DNA from: Topomyia yanbarensis | Taxonomy: Eukaryota; Arthropoda; Insecta; Diptera; Culicidae | DNA: 64,000 nucleotides | Direction of reading: 5' to 3' | Assembly (NCBI RefSeq): GCF_030247195.1 | Contig: NC_080672.1 | Coordinates: 158,107,167 to 158,171,166 of the forward strand | Part shown: positions 21,522-31,462 of the stretch, piece by piece | Numbering within the stretch: position 1 is the first letter of the stretch | Layout: each line of letters opens with the position of its first letter | Translations under genes and position numbers: made by a program | Notes under the pieces: model-generated | What the model saw: only the letters and a program-made list of their open reading frames with translations | Told to the model about the DNA's origin: nothing | Databases searched by the model: none

Positions 21522-22581
21522 CAGGGATGGGAATTATCATTCATTCGCATGATTCTTGTCGAATCCGTTCATGGCTTTGACAGCTGCCAGTCGTTCATTC
21601 ACGATCCGACTAAAACTCTCCAAATAAACACAACTGAACGTAGGTAGAGATGAACTTCCCAAGATGTGAGCCAGGTAAAAGAATGACACGTACTATGTTG
21701 AATGAAGAAGATGGTGTTCTTTATTGGCGGATTGAATCGGAAGATTGTACTATAAACATTCACAAGTGAATCAACTTTTAGTTCACAAATGAATGTGAGA
21801 TTGTACTCTCCGGTTGGGTTAGGTCAAATTTATAGTGCAACTGTACACTATAATCAATATTGGGATGTAGAATGCACTAGAATCCACTTGAAATTAATAT
21901 TGTGATATGCACGGAATCGTTTTAAGAAGTTATTTCCGGGCAAATGCATGCTTGTACATGGCACACATGAAAATTGTTCAAATAACAATTTCGTATTTTT
22001 CAAACAATCCATGTTACGGCTCTGCGGTTCGGTTTTCTCATTTGGCGGTGCCGGTAAATTCATTACTGCGTGGACAGCAGGGTACATTTTAAAAATGTCC
22101 CTTTTGAAATTTTCGAGCATCAGCGGTGCTTGCTTATATTTGCAATTCTCAACTGTATTGAAGTGGAATTTTCTGCTCTCCTCCTAACTTGCAACAGGAT
22201 CTTTTTTTGAGTACAGCGTCGTTTCATTTTAAAACTGTTTTTTTGCCAGCACATTGCAAACTACTTACTTAACAATAAAAGATCAAAAAAATTTCATAGA
22301 TCTATAAAAGAGAACAAGTTTTTTTTATTAGAACGATCCAGTGAATGTTTTGAAATGAATCTTTGTGAATGAAAGAATGCATTCATTTGCGATCCTTTCT
22401 GTTTTCATTCAAAAAACTATATATGTGATGCAGAATGAATCACTGGGTGAACACTAAGATTGCCGTGCGCTGTCACTTTTTTCAGTTTTGTGTTTTGCTT
22501 CTCGCTTTCGCATGAACGCGTAACTCGACACGAGAAGGGTTACCGGGTGAAAAAAGGGTGAAATGATTTTTCCCATGCCTG
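21522..22581. mobile_element. Candidate non-autonomous hAT element, about 1.06 kb
   Basis: Left end CAGGGATGGGAATTATCATT and right end, read inward, CAGGCATGGGAAAAATCATT are similar inverted termini with the CAGGxATGGG form common in hAT elements. ATTCATTC/GAATGAAT words are frequent near both ends. The flanking 8 bp do not match cleanly, so target duplication is not confirmed. No transposase is present. Confidence 0.45.
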
Positions 22582-22934
22582 ATACATTTAATCAAAGTTA
22601 AAAAATGTCAAGAGAGTTTTTTTCTAATGTAAAAATTAATGCTAAACACGGGTCTTGTGTGGGCTTTTCGATATTTTTGTTTTTTGAATCAAATGCGGAC
22701 ATCAACATAAAACATATGCTTGAGAACAACGTAGGTCAGCCGCTTGGGAACTATAATGTAAAATAGAAGCACTACTATAATGTAAACTCGATTCATTGTG
22801 ACAGAAAAATTGAGCGTAATTTAATGCAAAAATCATCAATATGGAGTAAAGGGGACATAAAGAAAACCAATTGCATCTTTTAAAGATGGTGCCAGGATCA
22901 GCATCTAAAAAATTCAAAATTCCGTTCAAAACAT
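22582..22934. other. Unassigned AT-rich stretch
   Basis: Nothing recognised. Confidence 0.35.
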
Positions 22935-23914
22935 TAGGGGAACGCGGGGCAAGTCCGACATCTTAAGCGCAATAACTTTTCTAAAATTCCACAAAACTCC
23001 TAAAGTTGTATATTCTGTGCATAATCCTTGTTTAGGTGGTTCTTAACAAAATATAATGGGTTCAGCGTTTCAAAAAATTGAATTCATTAAAAATTATTGC
23101 TTGTCAAAAAATGGAGAAAAATGACATTTTAAAAACACTGCGGGTAAGACCGACACCCCAAAGGGGCAAGAGTGACCCCCTTTTGAACTTTATTTTTGTT
23201 CAATTAAAAATGTATGTTGTATGTGTGAAAAAGTGCAATTATGTGCATATGGGCATGTGTGATGCAAACGCATGCTTTCTGTAGTTTCATCGCGTAGCAA
23301 AAGGAAGAGCATTCGAATGCGTGGTGTTATGAATAATTAATGTTTAACGCATGGTTTATATTATGATACGGGTTTTCTCAAGTAATTCTTTCGAGCTTTA
23401 TTGCCACTTGTATAGCCATTCTAACGAGGAAGAGCTGTTCTGCAAACAGATTATATACGCTGTTACTAGGACTCATTCACTTAGAAGTGACGCACGCTTC
23501 GTAGTAAGCTATCCGGTTCGTGTTGTGATTTTTCGGAACACTGTTGATCAACAATCCGACGGTTAATGAAATTTTTTCATCAATATCATTTCAAAATCTC
23601 ATATTAGATTATACTTTATGTTTCTTTTTAAAATATAACTATGAATCACGTTAAATTTAATACTTAATTTTTTTGGTAGGCTTGAGACAATACTGATAAA
23701 TAAATGCAAAAAACATAGCTTCCGTATATTTCAATTATTAACATGACGTAATTATAGTATAATTGAACGCAACAAATATACCCAATCGTTTGTATCGAAT
23801 CAAAAACGAACCCAATCATCTAAACACCGTGTCGGTCTTACCCCACCCAAAAACTGTCGGTCTTACCCCAACAGCGCACATTTTTGTTAAATGCTTAATT
23901 AACAGTATTGAAAT

Positions 23915-24199
23915 CATAACTCTCCGAGCTCTCGATCGAAGCAGTTCGTTTTCTGGTGCTGTGCATAAAGTGAACAAGAATAAATTGTCAGTGAAGGTCA
24001 ACCATTGTTCGAGGCAGTCTTTGTTCGCCGGTGCCCAGGCTGGTGAAGTGAATACCAGAATAGCCGGATTCGCCGCTATATAAGCTAAGTATTTTTTTTT
24101 TCTTTCATTTCCCTTTCCCCGATCGGTCTCTACTTCTGCCCTTTCCCCTGAATATAAGTTTCATCTCTCGTTTACACCACGTGTTATCCTCGTGCCTAA
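23915..24199 (+). promoter_or_regulatory. 5' UTR with presumed internal promoter of the LINE
   Basis: In I-clade LINEs transcription starts at the first base and is directed by an internal promoter near the 5' end. This leader of 285 bases holds the start CATAACTCTCC, CGATCGAAG shortly downstream and a pyrimidine-rich run before ORF1. That a promoter is present is inferred from the family, not from a diagnostic motif. Confidence 0.5.
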
Positions 24200-25548
24200 A
24201 TGGCCGAGGGCGAAGTAACATTGGATGGGAATGATATTCCCATGGATATACCGGATAAACCCGAAATTACTCCCTCCCCTGATTCCCCCAGTCCTCCCCG
24301 TATTAAAACATACCCAGCCAGTTCGACTGGACCCTGGGTGGTGTATTTCCGGCCCAACACGAAATCGCCCAATATTCTAGAAATCTCACGGGAGCTGACT
24401 GCCAACTACCCGTCCGTGGCTCAGATAACACGTGTTCGAGCTAATAAGATACGCGTTATAGTAAATGACCTCGACCAGGCAAACCAGATTGCTCGCAGCG
24501 AGCGTTTTACGAAGCAATTCAAAGTGTATGTGCCTTGTAGAGTTGTGGAGATCGATGGGGTCATCGCCGAACCGGGTCTAAAGTGCGAAGACCTGTTGAA
24601 GTACGGGGTTGGCTGCTTTAAGGACCCTTCACTTCAAAAGGTGAAAATTCTGGAATGCAAGCAATTGTATTCCGCAAAAACTGAAGATGATAAGACAACT
24701 TATTCTCCGTCAGACTCGATTCGGGTGACTTTCTCCGGATCTGCTCTTCCCAACTATGTCCTCCTGGATAAGGTTCGCCTACCTGTTCGCCTATTTGTAC
24801 CGCGGGTAATGAACTGCAGCAATTGCAAGCAACTGGGCCACACAGCCACTTATTGTGGCAATAAAAAACGGTGCGGCAAATGCGAGGGAGAGCATGAGGA
24901 TGACGCTTGCGGTGTATTTACTGCGGGGGCCCTCCGCATGCTCTTAAGTCATGCCCGGCGTACAAGCAGCGCGGGGATAAAATTAAGCGCTCCCTTAAGG
25001 ATCGCTCGAGGCACTCTTATGCAGAAATGCTAAAGAATGCTTCGCCATCTGTCCCTTCCGAAAATTCCTTTGCTCTTTTGGCTGGCGTTGAGCAAGAATC
25101 TGACGACCCACAAGAGGGAACATCATTGGTTAACCCAGGGGAATCCAGGAAGAGGAGAAATCTAGCCTCCCCTACATTGCCTCGTAAGGGTGCCAAGGTG
25201 TCGTCCACTCAGAGTGCGCCAACCGCAATCAATAAATCCAACGGAAGTGATGCACAAAAGCCGAAGCAATTTGCTCCAGGACTTGGAAATATTAATTCTA
25301 ACAAGGAGTACCCACCACTTCCAGGGACACCAAAAACCCCAAGTGTCCCCTTTTTTCAAACAGATACTCAGTCCAGTAGCGGACTAATGAAATTTTCTGA
25401 CATAGTGGACTTAATTTTCACAGCTTTCAATGTTACTGATCCTCTTAAAAGCCTTCTGATACGTTTTCTCCCTATAGTGCAAACATTTTTGAAGCAGTTG
25501 ACTACTAAATGGCCCCTCCTTGCAGCGATCGTATCCTTCGATGGCTAA
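24200..25548 (+). pseudogene. ORF1 (gag-like) of the I-clade LINE, one frameshift
   Basis: ORF1 protein would bind the element RNA and form the ribonucleoprotein. The ATG at 24,200 opens a frame with an acidic Pro-rich N-terminus, a conserved middle (GPWVVYFRP near residue 45) and CCHC knuckles: C206-x2-C209-x4-H214-x4-C219 and C225-x2-C228-x3-H232-x4-C237. Just after residue 237 (about 24,910) the frame is lost; the third knuckle CIYCGGPPHALKSC (from 24,913) and the remaining 210 residues lie in another frame that stops at 25,546-25,548. Total length would be about 449 residues. The frameshift removes the third knuckle and the C-terminus from the protein unless it is a sequencing error or is bypassed by ribosomal slippage. 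Confidence 0.85.
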
Positions 25549-28500
25549 GTCATCGAACGAGGTCACCGATTCGATCACTGTTCTACAGTGGAACAGCAGA
25601 AGTATCCTCCCGAAAATCGATTCCTTTAAATTTTTACTAAATAGTTTAAAATGTGATGCTTTTGCATTATGTGAAACTTGGTTAACTTCCGATATAAATC
25701 TCAACTTCCACGACTTTAATATAATTCGTCTGGATCGAGAAAACCCCTATGGAGGAGTACTTTTGGGGATCAAAAAGTGCTATTCTTTCAACCGAATTAA
25801 CCTCCCTTCGACACCAGGCATTGAAATTGTCGCTTGTCAAGTTTTAATCAAAGGTAAAGACCTTTGCATTGCTTCCATCTACATTCCTCCTAGAGCCTCG
25901 GTAGGGCACCGAACGCTTTGTAATATCACGGAATCCTTACCGGCACCGCGGCTAGTTCTGGGAGACTTTAACTCGCACGGTACGGTATGGGGCTGTCTTC
26001 ATGATGATAATAGATCAACATTAATCCAAGATCTTTGCGATAATTTCAACATGACCATCTTAAACACGGGAGAAATGACGCGGATTCCTACACCACCAGC
26101 ACGCGCAAGCGCGTTGGATTTATCTCTATGCTCGACTTCGCTACAGTTAGATTGCATGTGGAAGGTGATCCCTGATCCCCACGGTAGCGACCATTTGCCT
26201 ATCGTGATTTCAATTGCTAACGGTTCAAGACCATCGGAAACAATCAATGTATCGTATGACCTCACACGGAACATTGATTGGAAGAGTTACGCGACCGCGA
26301 TATCCGTTAAAATCGAATCCACTCAAGAACTTCCTCCGGAGGAAGAGTACAGGTTTTTGGCTGGCTTGATTCTCGACAGTGCGAATCAAGCTCAGACTAA
26401 ACCAGTACCCAGCGCGAATACCCATGGACGGTCTCCCACCCTGTGGTGGGATAAAGAGTGCTCAGAGCTGTACGCGGAAAAGTCCACTGCATATAAGGCC
26501 TTCCGGGAAGACGGGTTACCCGCTAGCTATCTACAGTACGCGTCGTTAGAAAGGCGAATGAAGAGTCTAATGAAAGCCAAAAAACGTAGTTATTGGCGCC
26601 GGTTCGTCGACGGGTTAACGAGAGAAACAGCGATGAGCACTCTTTGGGGTACGGCTCGACGTATGCGTAACCGTAATAGTACCAACGAGAACGTGGAATA
26701 TTCAAACCGTTGGATATTTGCTTTCGCCAAGAAGATCTGTCCGGACTCTGTCCCGGTACAGAAAACGTACCGCGCCGCGTCTCCTCACGATACCGCGAAC
26801 GAAACACCGTTTTCGATGGTGGAGTTCTCACTTGCTCTCTTATCATGCAACAATAACGCCCCAGGGTTAGACAGAATCAAATTCAACTTGCTGAAGAATC
26901 TACCTGACACTGCAAAAAGGCGCTTGTTGAATTTATTTAACAAGTTTCTTGAGGGTAACATTGTCCCTCATGACTGGAGGCAAGTGAAGGTCATCGCCAT
27001 CCAAAAACCAGGAAAACCAGCCTCCGACCACAACTCATATCGGCCGATCGCAATGCTGTCCTGTATTCGGAAGTTGTTCGAGAAAATGATCTTGTTTCGC
27101 CTCGACAATTGGGTTGAAGCAAATGGCTTACTGTCAGATACACAATTTGGCTTCCGCAAAGGCAAAGGGACGAACGATTGCCTTGCGTTGCTTTCTACAG
27201 AAATCCAAATGGCCTATGCTAACAAAGAGCAGATGGCATCAGTCTTCTTGGATATTAAGGGGGCTTTTGACTCAGTTTCTATCAACATTCTGTCAGAGAA
27301 GCTGCACCAGCATGGTCTTTCGCCAATTTTAAATAACTTTTTGCTAAACCTGTTGTCTGAGAAGCACATGCACTTTTCGCATGGCGATTTAACAACATCG
27401 CGATTTAGCTACATGGGTCTTCCCCAGGGCTCATGTCTAAGTCCCCTGCTCTACAATTTCTACGTGAATGACATTGACGATTGTCTTGCCAATTCATGCA
27501 CGCTAAGGCAACTTGCAGACGACGGCGTGGTCTCTGTTACAGGGCCCAAAGCTGCCGACTTGCAAGGACCATTACAAAATACCTTGGACAATTTGTCTGC
27601 TTGGGCTCTTCAGCTGGGTATTGAGTTCTCCACGGAGAAAACTGAGTTGGTTGTTTTTTCTAGGAAGCGTGAGCCGGCGCAACTCCAGCTTCTATTAATG
27701 GGTGCAACGATCAACCAGGTTTTCACATTTAAATATCTCGGGGTCTGGTTCGACTCTAAAGGTACCTGGGGATGTCACATTAGGTATCTGAAACAGAAAT
27801 GCCAACAAAGGATCAATTTTCTCCGAACAATAACTGGAACATGGTGGGGTGCTCACCCAGGAGACCTGATCAGGTTATACCAAACAACGATATTGTCGGT
27901 GATAGAGTACGGGTGTTTCTGTTTCCGCTCCGCTGCGAACATACACTTCATCAAACTGGAGAGAATCCAGTATCGTTGCTTGCGCATTGCCTTGGGTTGC
28001 ATGCACTCGACCCATACGATGAGTCTCGAAGTGCTGGCGGGCGTTCTTCCGCTAAAAAATCGATTTTGGGAACTCTCATATCGATTGCTCATCCGATGCG
28101 ACATTCTGAACCCGTTGGTAATTGAAAACTTCGAGAGGCTCGTCGAGCTTAATTCTCAAACCCGATTTATGGCCTTGTACTTCGACTACATGGCACAGAG
28201 CATTAATCCTTCTTCATATACTCCCAGCCGTGTTCGTTTCCTAGATACTTCTGATTCTACTGTATTCTTCGACACATCCATGAAGGAAGAGATTCGTGGA
28301 ATCCCGGACCATATACGCCCGCAAGTGATCCCCAATATATTTTATAATAAATTCCGAGAAGTCGACTGTGACAAAATGTTCTACACTGACGGATCAAATC
28401 TCGATGGGTCCACTGGCTTCGGTATCTTCAACAATACTATCACCGCTTCATTCAAGCTCAATGATCCCGCTTCAGTTTACGTCGCAGAGTTAGCTGCAAT

Positions 28501-29227
28501 TCAGTACACCCTTGGGATCATCGACACTCTGCCCACAGATCACTACTTCATCATTTCGGACAGCCTCAGCTCCATCGAGGCTCTTCGTGCGATGAAGCCC
28601 AAAAAGCAATTCCCATATTTCCTGGGGAAGATACGGGAGTCCTTGTGTACGTTATCTGAAAAATCTTATCAAATTACCTTTGTTTGGGTCCCCTCTCATT
28701 GCTCTATCCCGGGCAATGAAAAGGCCGACTCATTAGCAAAGGTGGGCGCATTAAATGGTGACATATACGAAAGACCAATCTGCTTCAACGAATTTTTTAG
28801 TATTTGTCGTCAGAGGACACTCAACAGTTGGCAAACCTCGTGGAGCAATGGTGAACTTGGACGATGGCTACATTCCATTATCCCAAAGGTATCAACGAAG
28901 CCTTGGTTCAGGGGGATGGATGTGGGTCGGGATTTTATTCGTGTAATGTCCCGACTTATGTCCAACCACTACACCTTGGATGCGCATCTGCGGCGTATTG
29001 GGCTTGCGGAGAGTAGTCTGTGCGCTTGTGACGAGGGCTATCACGACATCGAGCACGTTGTCTGGGTATGCGCCGGGTACTTGGACGCCAGGTCTCAGTT
29101 AAAGGATTCCCTTCGGGCCCGAGGTAGACCACCCAATGTCCCAGTCCGAGATATACTGGCAAATCGTGATTTCCCCTATATGTCCCTTATTTATACTTTC
29201 ATAAAAACGGCAAATATCCCAATTTAG
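25541..29227 (+). CDS. ORF2 of the I-clade LINE: endonuclease, RT, RNase H
   Basis: Polyprotein that nicks the target and copies the element RNA there. The first ATG (25,541) overlaps the ORF1 stop as ATGGCTAA, pointing to coupled translation; the open frame itself extends to 25,520. From the ATG the protein is 1,228 residues, typical for the clade and uninterrupted. Numbering from 25,520: APE endonuclease 20-232 (QWNSRS, CETWL, LVLGDFNSHG 146-154, GSDHLPIV 222-229), then RT about 484-745. RT motifs include NSYRPIAMLS, FLDIKGAFDS (motif A, D578), GLPQGSCLSP and LADD (D667/D668). RNase H spans about 953-1075 with D957, E990, D1014 and D1070. The C-terminal cluster is C1168, C1170, H1179, C1184. 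All catalytic residues I can place are present. LADD replaces the commoner FADD/YADD. Confidence 0.95.
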   Translation: MAKSSNEVTDSITVLQWNSRSILPKIDSFKFLLNSLKCDAFALCETWLTSDINLNFHDFNIIRLDRENPYGGVLLGIKKCYSFNRINLPSTPGIEIVACQVLIKGKDLCIASIYIPPRASVGHRTLCNITESLPAPRLVLGDFNSHGTVWGCLHDDNRSTLIQDLCDNFNMTILNTGEMTRIPTPPARASALDLSLCSTSLQLDCMWKVIPDPHGSDHLPIVISIANGSRPSETINVSYDLTRNIDWKSYATAISVKIESTQELPPEEEYRFLAGLILDSANQAQTKPVPSANTHGRSPTLWWDKECSELYAEKSTAYKAFREDGLPASYLQYASLERRMKSLMKAKKRSYWRRFVDGLTRETAMSTLWGTARRMRNRNSTNENVEYSNRWIFAFAKKICPDSVPVQKTYRAASPHDTANETPFSMVEFSLALLSCNNNAPGLDRIKFNLLKNLPDTAKRRLLNLFNKFLEGNIVPHDWRQVKVIAIQKPGKPASDHNSYRPIAMLSCIRKLFEKMILFRLDNWVEANGLLSDTQFGFRKGKGTNDCLALLSTEIQMAYANKEQMASVFLDIKGAFDSVSINILSEKLHQHGLSPILNNFLLNLLSEKHMHFSHGDLTTSRFSYMGLPQGSCLSPLLYNFYVNDIDDCLANSCTLRQLADDGVVSVTGPKAADLQGPLQNTLDNLSAWALQLGIEFSTEKTELVVFSRKREPAQLQLLLMGATINQVFTFKYLGVWFDSKGTWGCHIRYLKQKCQQRINFLRTITGTWWGAHPGDLIRLYQTTILSVIEYGCFCFRSAANIHFIKLERIQYRCLRIALGCMHSTHTMSLEVLAGVLPLKNRFWELSYRLLIRCDILNPLVIENFERLVELNSQTRFMALYFDYMAQSINPSSYTPSRVRFLDTSDSTVFFDTSMKEEIRGIPDHIRPQVIPNIFYNKFREVDCDKMFYTDGSNLDGSTGFGIFNNTITASFKLNDPASVYVAELAAIQYTLGIIDTLPTDHYFIISDSLSSIEALRAMKPKKQFPYFLGKIRESLCTLSEKSYQITFVWVPSHCSIPGNEKADSLAKVGALNGDIYERPICFNEFFSICRQRTLNSWQTSWSNGELGRWLHSIIPKVSTKPWFRGMDVGRDFIRVMSRLMSNHYTLDAHLRRIGLAESSLCACDEGYHDIEHVVWVCAGYLDARSQLKDSLRARGRPPNVPVRDILANRDFPYMSLIYTFIKTANIPI

Positions 29228-29589
29228 CCCCTCTCTTTTTATTTCTCGTTTTAGAAGCTTTCTCTTGCCTTGTGGGACCGATCAGCTCCAGACTGCAACT
29301 ATGTAACCGCCGTCGCACTTACCACTACGGAAACTGAAGCGAGAGCGACTCAAGGTCCGATGACTTTTGAAGGATTCCCCGCGGGTCCGAAGAATACCAT
29401 CCGCCAATCCGACCTACTAGACTGAGGCGGTAATCTTTCGCTGATCTCCCGTTTGAGCGAAAGTTGCAAGTTTTGCTCTTCTCTCCCGGTCACCATCTAC
29501 GCTTTCTCTCCCCTGTCCTTGATACAACTGCTTCCACAGCCCCCCTCTGAATATCTTGACCAAGCATAAGTCTCCGCTAAAAAAGTTCA

Positions 29590-29950
29590 AATTTGTATTC
29601 TGTATTCCTAGTTTTAAGATAGTTGTAATTTTACCTCTTTGTTAAAACTATTGTCCCCCATCTTGTAAATAGAATTGTATCCCTAGTCTTAAAACACCTG
29701 CGAATTTTCTCATAAATATTTGTTCCCCCTTTTGTGTACCAAACTATATTGTTAGTTTTAAGATAACTGTAAATATTTCCTAAAAATTATTACTATTGAA
29801 TTCCTTGTTTTAAAATTTTTTCATAAAAAAAATCTTTCGCCCCCTCTCTTGTATATAGAATCTTATTTCTAGTCTTAAGATAGCTGTAAAATTTTTCTTT
29901 TTTAAAAAAAATATTTCAACATTGTAACCTCCTAGTTTTAAAATATACAA
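29590..29950 (+). repeat. Minisatellite in the 3' UTR of the LINE
   Basis: About five units of roughly 70 bp. They start near 29,596, 29,663, 29,732, 29,850 and 29,920, plus one shortened unit near 29,801. The shared core is CCTAGTTTTAAGATAGCTGT, followed by an A/T stretch and a C-rich CCCCCTTCTTGTA segment. Divergence between units shows they are older than this insertion. The element ends 80 bp further on in an A-run. Confidence 0.75.
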
Positions 29951-30545
29951 AATGTAAAAACAAAAGAATTTGGCACCGCCAAGCTAACGCATTTGTGCCT
30001 ATCAAATAAACGAAATGAATAAAAAAAAAAAACAGTATTGAAATACTAAAACTTATCTTCAATACACACAAATAACGATATGGAGAGTAGAATAGAATGT
30101 GTGACAAAAAACTGATCATTTTCAAAGCTTTTGTGTTATTAACAACTTAAAATGTATAAACTAAAAATAACATCCAAAGGCGCATCAACTTTGTTTTCGC
30201 TTGTTTTGTTTATTTTGTTAACGTTTTATGAACTCTTATGGCATCGATATGTATCGAAATTCCTAAAATAATCGTACTAATAATATCCTGTCATTATTGT
30301 ATGATTTAAAATTTGATATCTGGGAAAAGTCGTGGGGTGTCGGGCTTATCCAGGGTGTCGAGCTTACCCCCAGTTCCCGTACGTGGTCGTGTGAAAGAAA
30401 AATGCTTGTCATCAATGAAAGTGCGTCAGATATTTCACACATATAAAAAATATAATAATCTTAAGTGTTGTTGAAGTAGATAATCGCAAGAAAATGATTG
30501 AAAAAGAAAAGAAAAGGGAATCAAAAAATGCTTCGAAGCGCAAAT

Positions 30546-31297
30546 CGTCGCTGTTGTGCTATCTTATGACAAACGCCATTTTGGGGTAAACTGAGTTAGA
30601 TATGCAACATTACTAATCTAAAAATTCTCTACAAAACGGCGTTTTCATAATTTTGAAATTTTGCTTGGTTACTGAGTTATAGCGAAAAAAGTGATGAAAA
30701 ATTGTCAGTTTTTTGTTTTAAATCACTGTATCTTGGGATTCGCTTAAGTAATGTAGACGTTTTAGATGTTTTCATATGTAAAAATATCTGAGGAACACAA
30801 TTGCATAATCATTTTTAAAATAAAAATACATGTATTGCGAGAAATATGCAGTTTTACTTTTAAATTGGCAATATTTCATGTTTGGCAACACTGTAATTAA
30901 AAATTACTATTTTTTCTAGATTGCTTGCTCAATTTCCTTCAAAATACATCTCATCGATTGTTTCTAGGCCGAATAAAGCCGAAGATATTAATAATTGATG
31001 CTTTTTTTCTATGGAAAATGTTTCATGCACAATTATGACACGCCATACAAATTTTGCCATCAATACACACCTACGACACGTGTGAGTGCGACTTTTGTTT
31101 ACATTTATAGTGAAAACTCGCAACATAGTCAGCCGAACTTCATGATATTTGAGAGTTTAATACAGAATAGATTAAAGCATTAATTCTTCTCTTCTTTGAA
31201 TTGTTTTTACCATTTATAAGTTTCAAGATATTCAATCTCAAACTTTAAAAATCGTTTTTCTCGATGGCGCTTGTCATAAGATAGCACAACAGCGACG
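30546..31297. mobile_element. MITE with 4-bp target duplication, copy 1 (752 bp)
   Basis: Ends CGTCGCTGTTGTGCTATCTT and onward pair with the complement at the right end for about 34 bp with one mismatch. AAAT flanks both sides (30,542-30,545 and 31,298-31,301). There is no coding capacity. A sister copy sits at 33,352-34,077, so the 4-bp duplication is supported twice. Candidate superfamilies with 4-bp duplications include Sola; not assigned. Confidence 0.9.
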
Positions 31298-31462
31298 AAA
31301 TGTGATCGTCGCACAGCTAAGCAATTTTCTTCAACATTTTCTTCCACGGTGCATGATTTTTTCAGAACATTCGCAACTTCTTCATTTTCTTACCTGAATG
31401 ACGTCAATGGAATGCATGTATTATTCATGTTATTAATTTTTAAATAATCTACAGTATTCGTA

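Larger units (their letters stand above)
23915..30030 (+). mobile_element. MosquI-like: Full-length I-clade LINE (MosquI-type)
   Basis: A complete non-LTR retrotransposon of 6,116 bp: 5' UTR, ORF1, ORF2, 3' UTR with minisatellite, and terminal A-run. AACAGTATTGAAAT flanks it on both sides (23,901-23,914 and 30,031-30,044), a 14-bp target duplication that fixes both ends. The element begins with CAT, as I-factor relatives do. Order and domains (APE-type endonuclease, RT, RNase H, C-terminal zinc cluster) define the I clade; mosquito members are called MosquI. Only one lesion, a frameshift in ORF1, was found, so the insertion is young. It landed inside element A. Confidence 0.9.
22937..30379. 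mobile_element. Element A: TIR element split by the I-clade LINE
   Basis: The left end GGGGAACGCGGGGCAAGTCC (22,937) and the right end, read inward from 30,379, GGGAACTGGGGGTAAGCTCG are imperfect inverted termini bordered by TA. Internal copies of a GGGG(C/T)AAG(T/A)CCGACA word in either orientation lie near 23,142-23,175, 23,830-23,875 and 30,330-30,368. Without the inserted LINE and its duplicated target the element is about 1.3 kb. No transposase was recognised. Confidence 0.6.

Noticed and set aside
25411..28125. Many overlapping frames on both strands within the LINE
   Set aside because: Shadow frames of ORF1 and ORF2; none has independent motifs.
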